Origin: UBA4644 sp964541085
Lineage (GTDB): Bacteria > Bacillota > Clostridia > Oscillospirales > Butyricicoccaceae
NCBI GenBank assembly: GCA_964541085.1
Contig: CAZIPA010000004.1
Location: 1 to 64,000, forward strand
Direction: 5' to 3'
DNA length: 64,000 bases
The notes below the pieces were generated by a model that saw only the letters and a list, made by a program, of their open reading frames with translations, did not search any database and was not told where the DNA came from. Positions 31,576-39,709 of the stretch are shown here, one piece after another; position 1 is the first letter of the stretch, and every line of letters begins with the position of its first letter. A program made the translations under genes and the position numbers.

Positions 31576-32592
31576 ATGGATATTGATATCGTTGTTCTCT
31601 GGGTAGACGGGAACGATCCTGCGTGGCAGGCGGAAAAAGCAAAATATCAGGGGAAAACGCTGGATGACAGCAATTCGGCCAATCGTTTCCGGGACTGGGG
31701 CCTGCTTCCCTATTGGTTCCGTGGCGTGGAAAGGTTTGCGCCCTGGGTGCGTACCGTGCATTTTGTCACATGGGGTCACCTTCCGCCGTTCCTCAACACA
31801 GAACATCCCAAGCTGCACATTGTCCGGCATGAGGATTATTTGCCGGAAGAGTATCGCCCGACCTTCAACGCAAACACACTGGAGATGAATCTGCACCGAA
31901 TCCCGGGACTGGCGGAGCGTTTCATCTATTTCAATGACGATATGTTCCTGCTGCGACCCATGCCGGAAGCCTCTTTCTTCCGAGGAGGACTGCCCTGCAC
32001 CTATGGAGCGGAGGTGCCTTTTGCGGTGACAGGTGAAGCTGGAATTTGGCAGCACCTGATTCTGAACGATATGCGGACGATCAACACGCATTTTCGCAAG
32101 CGGGAGCAGGTGCAAAAGAACGCACACAAATATCGCAGTAGCATTTACGGTATCAAAACCAATATCCGCACTGCTGCGGCAGAGTGGTTGTTCCCGGAAA
32201 ATTTTCTTGGGTTTAAGAATCTTCATGCTCCGGCAGCATTTACAAAACATACATTTGCTGAAATCTGGAAGAATGAGCCTGTGCTCCTTCATGAAACTTC
32301 AAAACACCGCTTCCGCAGTACAGAGGATGTGAATCAATGGCTCTGCCTTTGGTGGCAGGTGGCCAGCGGTCAGTTCGCACCGTTCAATACAGATAATCTG
32401 GTGGAGGGAATTGAAGAAGATACGGTGAATGGACTTTGCCGGGCAATCGTAAATCAGGAGCACGATATGATTTGCCTCAATGATCCTTCTGATGATATTG
32501 CATTTGATTTGCTGGCAGAAAAGATCAAAGCCGCCTTTGAAACCATCCTGCCAGAGAAGAGCAGCTTTGAGAGGAGTGCGAAAGAAACATGA
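31576..32592 (+). CDS. Stealth-family sugar-phosphate transferase
   Basis: 338 residues with the conserved Stealth regions. CR1 is IDIVVLWVDGNDPAW at the N-terminus. CR2 covers RFRDWGLLPYWFRGVERFAPWVRTVHFVTWGHLP and continues to RHEDYLPEEYRPTFN and FIYFNDDMFLLRP. CR3 and CR4 lie in the second half (HAPAAFTKHTFAEIW, DVNQWLCLWWQVA). Stealth proteins transfer hexose-1-phosphate to make phosphodiester-linked capsules, and in a Gram-positive the product may be a teichoic-acid-like polymer. GGGGGATTT precedes ATG 31576. It overlaps the acyltransferase by 4 bp. The donor sugar is unknown. Confidence 0.9.
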   Translation: MDIDIVVLWVDGNDPAWQAEKAKYQGKTLDDSNSANRFRDWGLLPYWFRGVERFAPWVRTVHFVTWGHLPPFLNTEHPKLHIVRHEDYLPEEYRPTFNANTLEMNLHRIPGLAERFIYFNDDMFLLRPMPEASFFRGGLPCTYGAEVPFAVTGEAGIWQHLILNDMRTINTHFRKREQVQKNAHKYRSSIYGIKTNIRTAAAEWLFPENFLGFKNLHAPAAFTKHTFAEIWKNEPVLLHETSKHRFRSTEDVNQWLCLWWQVASGQFAPFNTDNLVEGIEEDTVNGLCRAIVNQEHDMICLNDPSDDIAFDLLAEKIKAAFETILPEKSSFERSAKET

Positions 32593-33563
32593 AAGAGCGC
32601 CTTGATTATATTGACTGGGCAAAGGGAATCCTGATTATCCTTGCGGTAATTGGACATATATGGCAGGCTGGATCTGTTCATAATTATATCTATGCGTTTC
32701 ATATGCCTGCGTTTTTCGTAATCAGTGGTATGCTGATGCGGTATACCAAAGCCTATGAAAAACGATATTTCAGTTTTTTGATAGATAAAAGCTATGCTTT
32801 TGGAGTCCCGTTTCTCTTTTTTGAAGCGCTGGGCGTTCTGACAGATATTATTCGTCATGGTGTAACTCTGAATATCAAAGGCTATACTTTCAATACCGTA
32901 TCTCTGCTATACAATGATAAAAATATGTGGTTTATCGTTGCGCTGTTTTTGATTGAAGCTATTTTCTGTGCGGCTAAAAAACTTTTGAAAAATGATTGGG
33001 CAGTTGGCACATTCTGTTTGGTGATGGTTGCACTGTATTTTGTATTTCCGCAAAGTAAAAGCTCCTATGTGCAGACGATAAAACAGTGTATGCATTATAT
33101 GCTGTTCTTTGCAGCGGGGTTTTATGCAAAGCCGCTGTTTGAAAAAAGAAGCAAGCTTTGTACAGGAGTTGCAGTGCTGATTCCGGTGATTGTATCCGCA
33201 ATCTTTGGAAAATCACAGGCCATGACGCGTTCACTCGAAAGCACAGCATTTGTTATCAGCGGCTTTGCCGGAACTTATGCGGTGCTGCAGCTGGGAAAAT
33301 ATGCGGTAACGAAAGAGTACTCACGGCTTGTGAAAGCGGCTGGGCGAAACAGTATGACGATTTATGGTACGCACCATATTATTTATGCGGCGGTTGGGGC
33401 GATACTGGGCATTACAGATTATGCTACAACACCAATTTGGGCAGGACTTATCATGCTTTTCGTGGTACTGGCTGCCGAACCGCCGATTATCTATGCAATA
33501 AATCGATGGCTGCCGTTTTTGGTGGGAAAGCGTTATAAAAAGCAGCCAAAAGCACAAGCGTGA
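32589..33563 (+). CDS. Acyltransferase family 3 membrane protein
   Basis: 324 residues, about ten spans, of the AT3/OafA group that O-acetylates surface polysaccharides. Family features are the start RLDYIDWAKGILIILAVIGHI with the membrane His, IYAFHMPAFFVISGMLM, MWFIVALFLIEAIF and a late NSMTIYGTHHIIYAAVGA. There is no SGNH domain, so it is the short form. It is markedly A+T-rich next to flanking genes. It overlaps the Stealth gene (ATGA). Acetyl-CoA as donor is the family norm; the target residue is not known. Confidence 0.9.
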   Translation: MKERLDYIDWAKGILIILAVIGHIWQAGSVHNYIYAFHMPAFFVISGMLMRYTKAYEKRYFSFLIDKSYAFGVPFLFFEALGVLTDIIRHGVTLNIKGYTFNTVSLLYNDKNMWFIVALFLIEAIFCAAKKLLKNDWAVGTFCLVMVALYFVFPQSKSSYVQTIKQCMHYMLFFAAGFYAKPLFEKRSKLCTGVAVLIPVIVSAIFGKSQAMTRSLESTAFVISGFAGTYAVLQLGKYAVTKEYSRLVKAAGRNSMTIYGTHHIIYAAVGAILGITDYATTPIWAGLIMLFVVLAAEPPIIYAINRWLPFLVGKRYKKQPKAQA

Positions 33564-33577
33564 AAGGAGCACCACAT

Positions 33578-34597
33578 ATGGGCATTCGTGGTTTTCTGAA
33601 AAAGCATCTGCCTTCTTATCGGACAGAGCGCCGCATGATGGAAGAGATGGAAAAGCTTCGCAGAGATCTGCGGGAAATGAGCAAAAAAAATGAGCTGCTC
33701 TTCTGGAACGCACAGATGCAGCCGGGAGAGACCATGCAGCAGACAAAGGAACGGGTCTATCTGAATATGCCCAAGGCTACCGGCCGCCTGAGAAATATCC
33801 AGCTTGCAGAAAACCATATTTTGCAGCGTGTGAAACGGATATGTGATGAGAACGGCCTGCATGTGTTTCTAGTGGGCGGAACGCTGCTGGGTGCGGTGCG
33901 TCATCATGGTTTTATCCCTTGGGATAACGATATTGATGTGGGCATGATGAAGGCAGATTATCTGAAATTGCGGGAGCTGTTGGAAACAGACACCGAGCTT
34001 CGGGCGGAATACTGCTATAATTATGCAGCAGGTTTGCGTATGTCCAAAATTAAATATCGAGGAACGGATGTATTCTGGATTGATATTCTGGTGTTTGATT
34101 ATATTGATGTGCGGCCGGATGAGGTTGCGGCGGTCTGGCCAAAAACACAACAGGCTAACCGAGAATATGGAAAGAAGATACAGGAGCTCGCAGCAGAGCA
34201 TATGAGCGAAAGTCATTGCCGCCCCGTGGAGAACCATGTGCTGGACAATGCGCTGGAAACTTTTGAATCTACATTGCTGGAAAAGCTCCCCCGGTTTGGA
34301 AGCGGCGAGTATTTTTGTGAACCCATTGATTGCCCTTATTGGAGTCGAGATCCGCGTGGCATTATGAAGGTAAGCGAATTTTTTCCGCTGGCCGTGGATG
34401 CGGTGGAATTTGAAGGGAAGAAGTATGAGGCTTGGAAAAACTACCAGTATGCATTGGAGCTGGCATATGGAGACATTTGGACATTGCCGTTTTCTGTGAG
34501 CGAGCCGCATACGACCGAATTTGATGTGGGTTTTTCGGAGGGCATTGCTTATTTGAAGCAAGCGGGAATTATTCCTGGGGAGGATGACGAGGCGTAA
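33578..34597 (+). CDS. LicD-family phosphotransferase
   Basis: 339 residues with the LicD nucleotidyltransferase-fold motif HVFLVGGTLLGAVRHHGFIPWDNDIDVGMM (about 100-128), including the GG and DxD residues. Further on are IKYRGTDVFWIDILVFDYIDV and the usual C-terminal region RDPRGIMKVSEFFPL. LicD enzymes move phosphocholine, or another phospho-alcohol, from a CDP carrier to a sugar. The N-terminus has a short coiled coil (MMEEMEKLRRDLREMSKK). ATG 33578 follows AAAGGAG by 8 nt. The next genes encode a phosphatase, a nucleotidyltransferase and a racemase, so the group transferred may be made by this cluster. Confidence 0.9.
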   Translation: MGIRGFLKKHLPSYRTERRMMEEMEKLRRDLREMSKKNELLFWNAQMQPGETMQQTKERVYLNMPKATGRLRNIQLAENHILQRVKRICDENGLHVFLVGGTLLGAVRHHGFIPWDNDIDVGMMKADYLKLRELLETDTELRAEYCYNYAAGLRMSKIKYRGTDVFWIDILVFDYIDVRPDEVAAVWPKTQQANREYGKKIQELAAEHMSESHCRPVENHVLDNALETFESTLLEKLPRFGSGEYFCEPIDCPYWSRDPRGIMKVSEFFPLAVDAVEFEGKKYEAWKNYQYALELAYGDIWTLPFSVSEPHTTEFDVGFSEGIAYLKQAGIIPGEDDEA

Positions 34598-35208
34598 TGA
34601 ACAACCGGGTATTTTTATTTGATCTGGATGCAACCGTTACCAGAACGGAGATTCTGCCGGCATTGGCAGAACAGGTTGGATTGCTGACGGAGATGCAGGA
34701 AATGACCGAGAAGACCATGCGTGGTGAGATTCCTTTTCAGAGCAGCTTTCTGGCCCGGGTTGAAATGCTGAAGCCGATACCGGTCAGCCGTGTGGCAGAG
34801 ATTGTTGAACAGACACCTTTGAATGAAGAGCTGGTGAAATTCATTCGGACACATAAGGAACGATGTTATATCGTTACAGGCAATATTGATGTGTGGATCG
34901 AAAAGCTGATGCGGAAAATAGGTCTGCCGATGTCGCACTGCTATTGTTCCACGGTCAGCGTGGAAGGCGACTTTATTGCTTCCGTGAACAGTGTTGTGGA
35001 CAAGGAGAAAATCGTCAAGCAGTTTGTGGTGCCTGTGGTAGCGGTGGGGGACGGTAGCAATGATGCCGAGATGATTCGGCTGGCGGAGGTCGGCATCGGA
35101 TACGGCGGAGTTCGGCCGGTGGCATATTCTCTGATGTGCAATGCCACACATGTGATCTGCGATGAACACAGGCTTTGTGCATTTTTGCATACGCTTTGTG
35201 GTGATTAA
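34597..35208 (+). CDS. HAD-superfamily phosphatase (SerB-like)
   Basis: 203 residues with all four HAD motifs: I, FLFDLDATVT (nucleophile and acid Asp, about 7-11); II, YIVTGN; III, the Lys of VVDKEKIV; IV, VGDGSNDAEMI. The helical cap between I and II (EQVGLLTEMQEMTEKTMRGEIPF) matches phosphoserine-phosphatase-type enzymes. The substrate should be a small phosphate ester. Its ATG shares one base with the LicD stop, so it is tightly coupled. With the nucleotidyltransferase and racemase that follow, it suggests a pathway around a phosphorylated amino-acid-like compound, which is inference. Confidence 0.87.
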   Translation: MNNRVFLFDLDATVTRTEILPALAEQVGLLTEMQEMTEKTMRGEIPFQSSFLARVEMLKPIPVSRVAEIVEQTPLNEELVKFIRTHKERCYIVTGNIDVWIEKLMRKIGLPMSHCYCSTVSVEGDFIASVNSVVDKEKIVKQFVVPVVAVGDGSNDAEMIRLAEVGIGYGGVRPVAYSLMCNATHVICDEHRLCAFLHTLCGD

Positions 35209-35222
35209 GGAGAAGGGACACT

Positions 35223-35873
35223 ATGAAAAATAATGTTTCCATTGTAATCAGCTGCGCAGGTATGGGCACTCGGCTGGGATTGGGGTGCACCAAAGCGTTG
35301 GTGGAGATCGAGGGAAAAACGCTGATTGAGCGGCAGCTGGAGATTCTGAAAGACTACGATGATATTCGTGTGGTGGTGGGCTATCAGGCAGAGCAGGTGA
35401 TTGATGTGGTAAACGCAATCCGGAAGGATGTTCTGTTCGTATTTAATCATGATTACCGCAACACGGGGACGGGGGCCAGTTTTACGCTGGGTGCGAAGTA
35501 TGCCCGGGAATATGTTGTGGCACTGGATGGCGACCTGCTGGTTCATTCGGATGATCTGCTTGCCGGGATAGAGTATGACGGAAGCTGCGTTGGCGGAACA
35601 ACTCCTTCTACGGATAATCCATGGGTTATGCCGACGGAAATGGTGAATGGGGTTAAAATGGTCACCGGCTTTTCGCAGGAAACTGGACAATTTGAGTGGA
35701 CGGGCTTTGCAAAGGTGCGCACGGATCAGCTGAAACCGGGAAAGCGTCATGTGTTTCATCTGATTGAGCCTATGCTTCCGTTGCCAATGATTTATTTACG
35801 AACAAAGGAAATTGACACGATTGACGATTATGAACGAGCCGTGCAGTGGATCAGGCATGGATATGAGGATTGA
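35223..35873 (+). CDS. LicC-type sugar/alcohol-phosphate nucleotidyltransferase
   Basis: 216 residues of the NTP_transferase fold: ISCAGMGTRLGLGCTKALVEI (NTP loop, about 9-29, with GxGTRL and the Lys), VVVGYQAEQV, NTGTGASFTLG and the metal Asp in VVALDGDLLV. It is short, as in LicC, which makes CDP-choline, and the Campylobacter phosphoglutamine cytidylyltransferase family, rather than the longer sugar enzymes. It probably activates a small phospho-compound with CTP for the nearby LicD. AAGGAGAAGGGACACT precedes ATG 35223. It ends 2 bp before the racemase start. Substrate unproven. Confidence 0.85.
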   Translation: MKNNVSIVISCAGMGTRLGLGCTKALVEIEGKTLIERQLEILKDYDDIRVVVGYQAEQVIDVVNAIRKDVLFVFNHDYRNTGTGASFTLGAKYAREYVVALDGDLLVHSDDLLAGIEYDGSCVGGTTPSTDNPWVMPTEMVNGVKMVTGFSQETGQFEWTGFAKVRTDQLKPGKRHVFHLIEPMLPLPMIYLRTKEIDTIDDYERAVQWIRHGYED

Positions 35874-35875
35874 GT

Positions 35876-36580
35876 ATGTATAAGGATGTAATCGGGGTTC
35901 TTGGCGGCATGGGCTCCTATGCAACGCTGCACTTTTTTCAGGAGCTGCTGGATGCGTTCCCCGCACAAAAGGAGTGGGATCGTCCCAGAATCATAATTGA
36001 TAATCGCTGCACCATGCCGAGTCGTGTGCTGGCTGTTCTTGAGGGCGTAAAATATGAACAGCTTGTGGAAGAATTGTGTGATTCTGTCAACGCACTGCTT
36101 TGCGCCGGTGCAACAAAGCTGATTTTAGCTTGCAACACATCGCATTGCTTTTTGCCGGACATTTATCGGAATGTCCCCAAGGCTCGGGGAAAAATCATAA
36201 GTATTATAGATGCCTGCTGTGCGGAAATTGTTGCTGCCGGAGAGAAAAAGGTTTCGCTGATTGCATCAGAAGGAACAATCCAGTCGGGCGTTTTCCACAA
36301 GGCACTTCAGCCATATGATATTGCGGTTGCGGTTCCTGTGGCGGAGCAGTATCTGAAGCAGCGGGAGCTGATAGAGTCCGTAAAGCAGAATCATATCACG
36401 CAGAAAACGCTGGATGATTTTGCGGCGTTAGTGCACTCTTTTTCCGGTGATGCGCTGATATTGGGTTGCACTGAATTCCCGGTGTTGTTTTCGCAGCTTC
36501 CCAAGGATGCGTTGAACGGAATCCGGGTGTATGATCCGCTGAAAAGTGCTGTTCGCATTCTCCAGACAGAGTGCCGGTAA
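35876..36580 (+). CDS. Aspartate/glutamate racemase family protein
   Basis: 234 residues of the cofactor-independent Asp/Glu racemase family. The start is VIGVLGGMGSYATLHFFQ. The two catalytic cysteines are both present, in ILACNTSHCF (about 85) and LILGCTEFP (about 196). This predicts interconversion of L- and D-forms of an acidic amino acid. ATG 35876 is preferred over the in-frame TTG 35870 because GAGG lies 7 nt before it. It is not near peptidoglycan genes but inside the capsule locus, so the D-amino acid may decorate the polysaccharide. Confidence 0.9.
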   Translation: MYKDVIGVLGGMGSYATLHFFQELLDAFPAQKEWDRPRIIIDNRCTMPSRVLAVLEGVKYEQLVEELCDSVNALLCAGATKLILACNTSHCFLPDIYRNVPKARGKIISIIDACCAEIVAAGEKKVSLIASEGTIQSGVFHKALQPYDIAVAVPVAEQYLKQRELIESVKQNHITQKTLDDFAALVHSFSGDALILGCTEFPVLFSQLPKDALNGIRVYDPLKSAVRILQTECR

Positions 36581-36598
36581 AGCTTGGGAGGGCCTGTT

Positions 36599-37576
36599 AT
36601 GCCATTGATTTCCGTTATCGTTCCGGTTTACAAGGTCGAGGCATATTTGCCGGCCTGTGTGGACAGCATCCTTGCGCAGACCTTTTGCGATTTTGAATTG
36701 ATTCTGGTGGATGACGGTTCACCGGATGCCTGTGGGGAGATGTGCGATCAATATGCCCGTCAGGATGTGCGAATCCGTGTCATTCATCAGGAAAATGGCG
36801 GACTGTCTGCTGCGCGAAATGCAGGACTGGAGATTGCACAGGGAAACTATATCACCTTTGTGGACAGTGATGATATGGTAGCGCCTGACTTTTTAGAGGT
36901 GCTATATGCATCATTAGAAAGAAGTAATGCGGCGGTTGCCTGCTGCTGTTTTCAAAGCTTTGTGGATGATATGCCTCCCCGGCGGTATAATGCTGAAATC
37001 CACTCCAAAACCATGACTGGTCATGCGGCTGTGTTAAGCATTTATAATGCGACCGGAGATGTTTCTGTAACTGCGTGGGGTAAATTGTTTCAGAAGGAAC
37101 TGTTGCGGGATAGGCGTTTTCCAATGGGGAGGATTCACGAGGATCAGGCGCTCATACCAGTTGTATTGTGCAATGCTGCGACTGTCGTGGCGGGTGATGC
37201 AGAACTCTATTATTATCGTGATCGGCCGGGCAGCATAATGAATAAAGCATTTTCCGAGAAGCGATTCGACAATATGGAAGGTATTGATGGGTGCATCCGC
37301 TATTTTCAGGAAAAAGGATATCAGGATCTCGTTGCTGCTGCAAAACGGGTAAGAAAAAAGGTTAATGCTATCTTGGTTATTGATGCGCACAGTGGAGGTG
37401 CGGCCAATCTGATCCCCAGGAAATATCATTTGACAAAACTTCGGGCAATATATTACTGCTGCAAATATGCATCTCGGAATACCTGTTCCTGGTATCTGGC
37501 AAAAATAGATACCAGAATAGTGCGCTATTATGAGTACTATATAAAGATAAAAAGCCTGTTCACTAAATCGGTGTAA
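36599..37576 (+). CDS. Glycosyltransferase family 2
   Basis: A 325-residue GT-A transferase starting PLISVIVPVYKVEAYLPACVDSILAQTF, with LVDDGSPDACGEMCDQYA, NGGLSAARNAGLE and DxD in TFVDSDDMV. A catalytic acidic pair is likely in GRIHEDQAL. ATG 36599 follows GGGAGGGCC by 7 nt; the ORF extension to 36584 overlaps that site. It is the first of three consecutive GT2 genes with closely similar N-termini (DSIL/SVIQQ, DDGSPD), which look like an expanded paralogue set. Donor unknown. Confidence 0.9.
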   Translation: MPLISVIVPVYKVEAYLPACVDSILAQTFCDFELILVDDGSPDACGEMCDQYARQDVRIRVIHQENGGLSAARNAGLEIAQGNYITFVDSDDMVAPDFLEVLYASLERSNAAVACCCFQSFVDDMPPRRYNAEIHSKTMTGHAAVLSIYNATGDVSVTAWGKLFQKELLRDRRFPMGRIHEDQALIPVVLCNAATVVAGDAELYYYRDRPGSIMNKAFSEKRFDNMEGIDGCIRYFQEKGYQDLVAAAKRVRKKVNAILVIDAHSGGAANLIPRKYHLTKLRAIYYCCKYASRNTCSWYLAKIDTRIVRYYEYYIKIKSLFTKSV

Positions 37577-37609
37577 CACATATCAAAATTCGGACTGGGG
37601 TGACCTGAT

Positions 37610-38605
37610 ATGGTGCAAGTAAGCGTGATTATTCCTGTCTATAAGGCAGAACAATACATTGGACGCGCAATAGAAAGCGTTATACAACAATCCTTTCAAG
37701 ACTTCGAATTGATACTGGTTGATGATGGAAGTCCCGACAATTGCGGCGAAATTTGTGACAAATACGCACGACTGGATTCACGCATCAGGGTGATTCATCA
37801 AAGCAACGGAGGAGTATCTGCTGCAAGAAATCGTGGATTGGATTCAGCGAATGGAAAGTATATTGTGTTTATCGACAGCGACGATTGGGTGGAAACCGAT
37901 TATCTGAAAGATCTTTTGTCAGCGGATGCAGATTTTGTGTGTCAATCGTTTTCCGTTTATGATGAAGAAAAACATTTTGTCCGGAGAAATTCCTGCAAGT
38001 CTCGAACATTGGAAAACAATTTTGAAAATCGGTTGGCTCTTTTGAAAGAAGGTACACTGGGATATACTTTCTCCAAAAGATTTACACTCGAAATCATTAG
38101 AAATTGCGGGATACGCTTCAACAAAGATATAAATCATACCGAGGATACGATATTTATCATAGACTATTTGAAACACGCAGAATCTATACAGGTGGAAGAT
38201 TGCTGCAATTACTGTTATGTGCGGTATGTTACCAGAGAAACATTAAGCGGGGGAGCCACCTATGATCGACTGGCCATGGTTAGCATAGCAAATCATATCA
38301 TATGCAAACAGTTTTTCTTGTGTGGAAGTCCTGAATATGAGGAACTGTACTATTCCAGAATTGGCTATAGTTTTATGGATTATATTGGAGGCGTTTGGCT
38401 TTCCTGCCTTGACAGCGTACTTACAAAATACTTTTTTCTGTGTGCGTTGCTTAAAAATAAGGACATTGGCAAGATTGTCAGATATGCACCGAATGCATTG
38501 TGGAGACTTCCTGTACATGAAAGAGTGATTCATGCATTGTATAACGGAAACAAATTGCAATTGGCATACGGATGCCTTTGCGATTACTTACGGAAAAAAC
38601 GGTGA
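37610..38605 (+). CDS. Glycosyltransferase family 2
   Basis: A 331-residue GT-A transferase with the start VSVIIPVYKAEQYIGRAIESVI, LVDDGSPDNCGEICDKYA, NGGVSAARNRGLD and DxD in VFIDSDDWV, then a probable catalytic region NHTEDTIFI. The coding sequence is much richer in A and T than its neighbours, with frequent ATA, AAA and TTT codons. This suggests it entered the locus separately from a lower-GC source. Second of three tandem GT2 genes. Substrate unknown. Confidence 0.9.
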   Translation: MVQVSVIIPVYKAEQYIGRAIESVIQQSFQDFELILVDDGSPDNCGEICDKYARLDSRIRVIHQSNGGVSAARNRGLDSANGKYIVFIDSDDWVETDYLKDLLSADADFVCQSFSVYDEEKHFVRRNSCKSRTLENNFENRLALLKEGTLGYTFSKRFTLEIIRNCGIRFNKDINHTEDTIFIIDYLKHAESIQVEDCCNYCYVRYVTRETLSGGATYDRLAMVSIANHIICKQFFLCGSPEYEELYYSRIGYSFMDYIGGVWLSCLDSVLTKYFFLCALLKNKDIGKIVRYAPNALWRLPVHERVIHALYNGNKLQLAYGCLCDYLRKKR

Positions 38606-38620
38606 ACGAGGGGTTGAATT

Positions 38621-39694
38621 ATGAGCAAGGAGAGCGAGAACAATCAGAGACCGAAAATCAGCATAATCGTCCCGGTTTACCGTGCGGAGCAATATCTGGA
38701 AGCATGTGTGGACAGCATTCTCCGGCAGAGCTTCAGCGACTTTGAACTGCTCCTGATTGATGACGGTTCCCCGGATCGCTCCGGAGAAATGTGCGATACC
38801 TATCTTGAGAAGGATGTGCGTGTGCAGGTTATCCATAAGGAAAATGGCGGCGTATCCTCTGCACGAAATGTGGGCCTGGATCATGCCCGGGGCGAGTATG
38901 TGGTGTTTGTGGACAGCGATGACTATTTAGGCGAAGCGTATCTGCAGGAGCTTTACGAGTGCCAGCAAAATGCGGGGGACAGCGAAAGCGTTTTTACAAT
39001 ATCCGATCACCAGCCGTTCTCTTCGGAAGGCATCGGAAAGAGAGTGTTTCCGCCGTCATTTACTGCATCTCTGCGGGGAGATCATCCGGATGCAGAAGCG
39101 TTTCGGTGGCTGGTGTTTGAATTCTGCATTTTTCCACCCTATTGCAAGCTGTATCGCCGAAGCATCATTGAGAAACAGAACCTGCGCTTTCATGAAAAAC
39201 TGCGGAGCGCCGAGGACTTTGATTTTAACTGCCGCTATCTTCATCATGTGGAGCAGATTGTTTACATCCCCTCTGTCCAATATCACTATCGCACCAATTA
39301 TAAAAGATATCGTCCCTCCAATGATGGCATACTCGGCCAGTCGGAAATCCTGAGTGTACATATTATGGCGCATGGAATACCGGAAATTGCGGAACGCATG
39401 GGCGTGCTTTCCGAGGTTTTTCCGGAAATCTGCCGCTGGGCAGCCAATAAGCACTATTTCAACCGCATGGAAATGCTGTTTGTGCCAAACCGGAAAATTG
39501 GATTCCGGGCACGGAGGCAGCTGTATCGGGAATTGGTTTCGGACGAACCATATCGCAGTCTTGCGAAAAAGGGTGCGCAATATCTTCCTGCATCAACCAC
39601 GAAAAAAATCGCACAGACGGCGGACTGCTTTGCGGTCTGGTGGGCATTTTATCGTGTGCGACAGATGCGCGGGATTGAGAATAAGTTTCAATGA
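38621..39694 (+). CDS. Glycosyltransferase family 2
   Basis: A 357-residue GT-A transferase with a short charged N-terminal extension (MSKESENNQRPK), then ISIIVPVYRAEQYLEACVDSILRQSF, LIDDGSPDRSGEMCDTYL, NGGVSSARNVGLD and DxD in VFVDSDDYLGE. Acidic residues in KLRSAEDFDF are the likely catalytic pair. The C-terminus is basic (FRARRQLYREL). It is the GT2 whose N-terminus is closest to the truncated copy at 42929. It is followed after 15 bp by the ABC exporter permease. Donor unknown. Confidence 0.9.
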   Translation: MSKESENNQRPKISIIVPVYRAEQYLEACVDSILRQSFSDFELLLIDDGSPDRSGEMCDTYLEKDVRVQVIHKENGGVSSARNVGLDHARGEYVVFVDSDDYLGEAYLQELYECQQNAGDSESVFTISDHQPFSSEGIGKRVFPPSFTASLRGDHPDAEAFRWLVFEFCIFPPYCKLYRRSIIEKQNLRFHEKLRSAEDFDFNCRYLHHVEQIVYIPSVQYHYRTNYKRYRPSNDGILGQSEILSVHIMAHGIPEIAERMGVLSEVFPEICRWAANKHYFNRMEMLFVPNRKIGFRARRQLYRELVSDEPYRSLAKKGAQYLPASTTKKIAQTADCFAVWWAFYRVRQMRGIENKFQ

Positions 39695-39709
39695 ACTGGA
39701 GCAATGTAC

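Noticed and set aside
36599..39694. Possible transposon or IS involvement in the GT2 cluster
   Set aside because: No transposase, terminal inverted repeats or target duplications could be seen.
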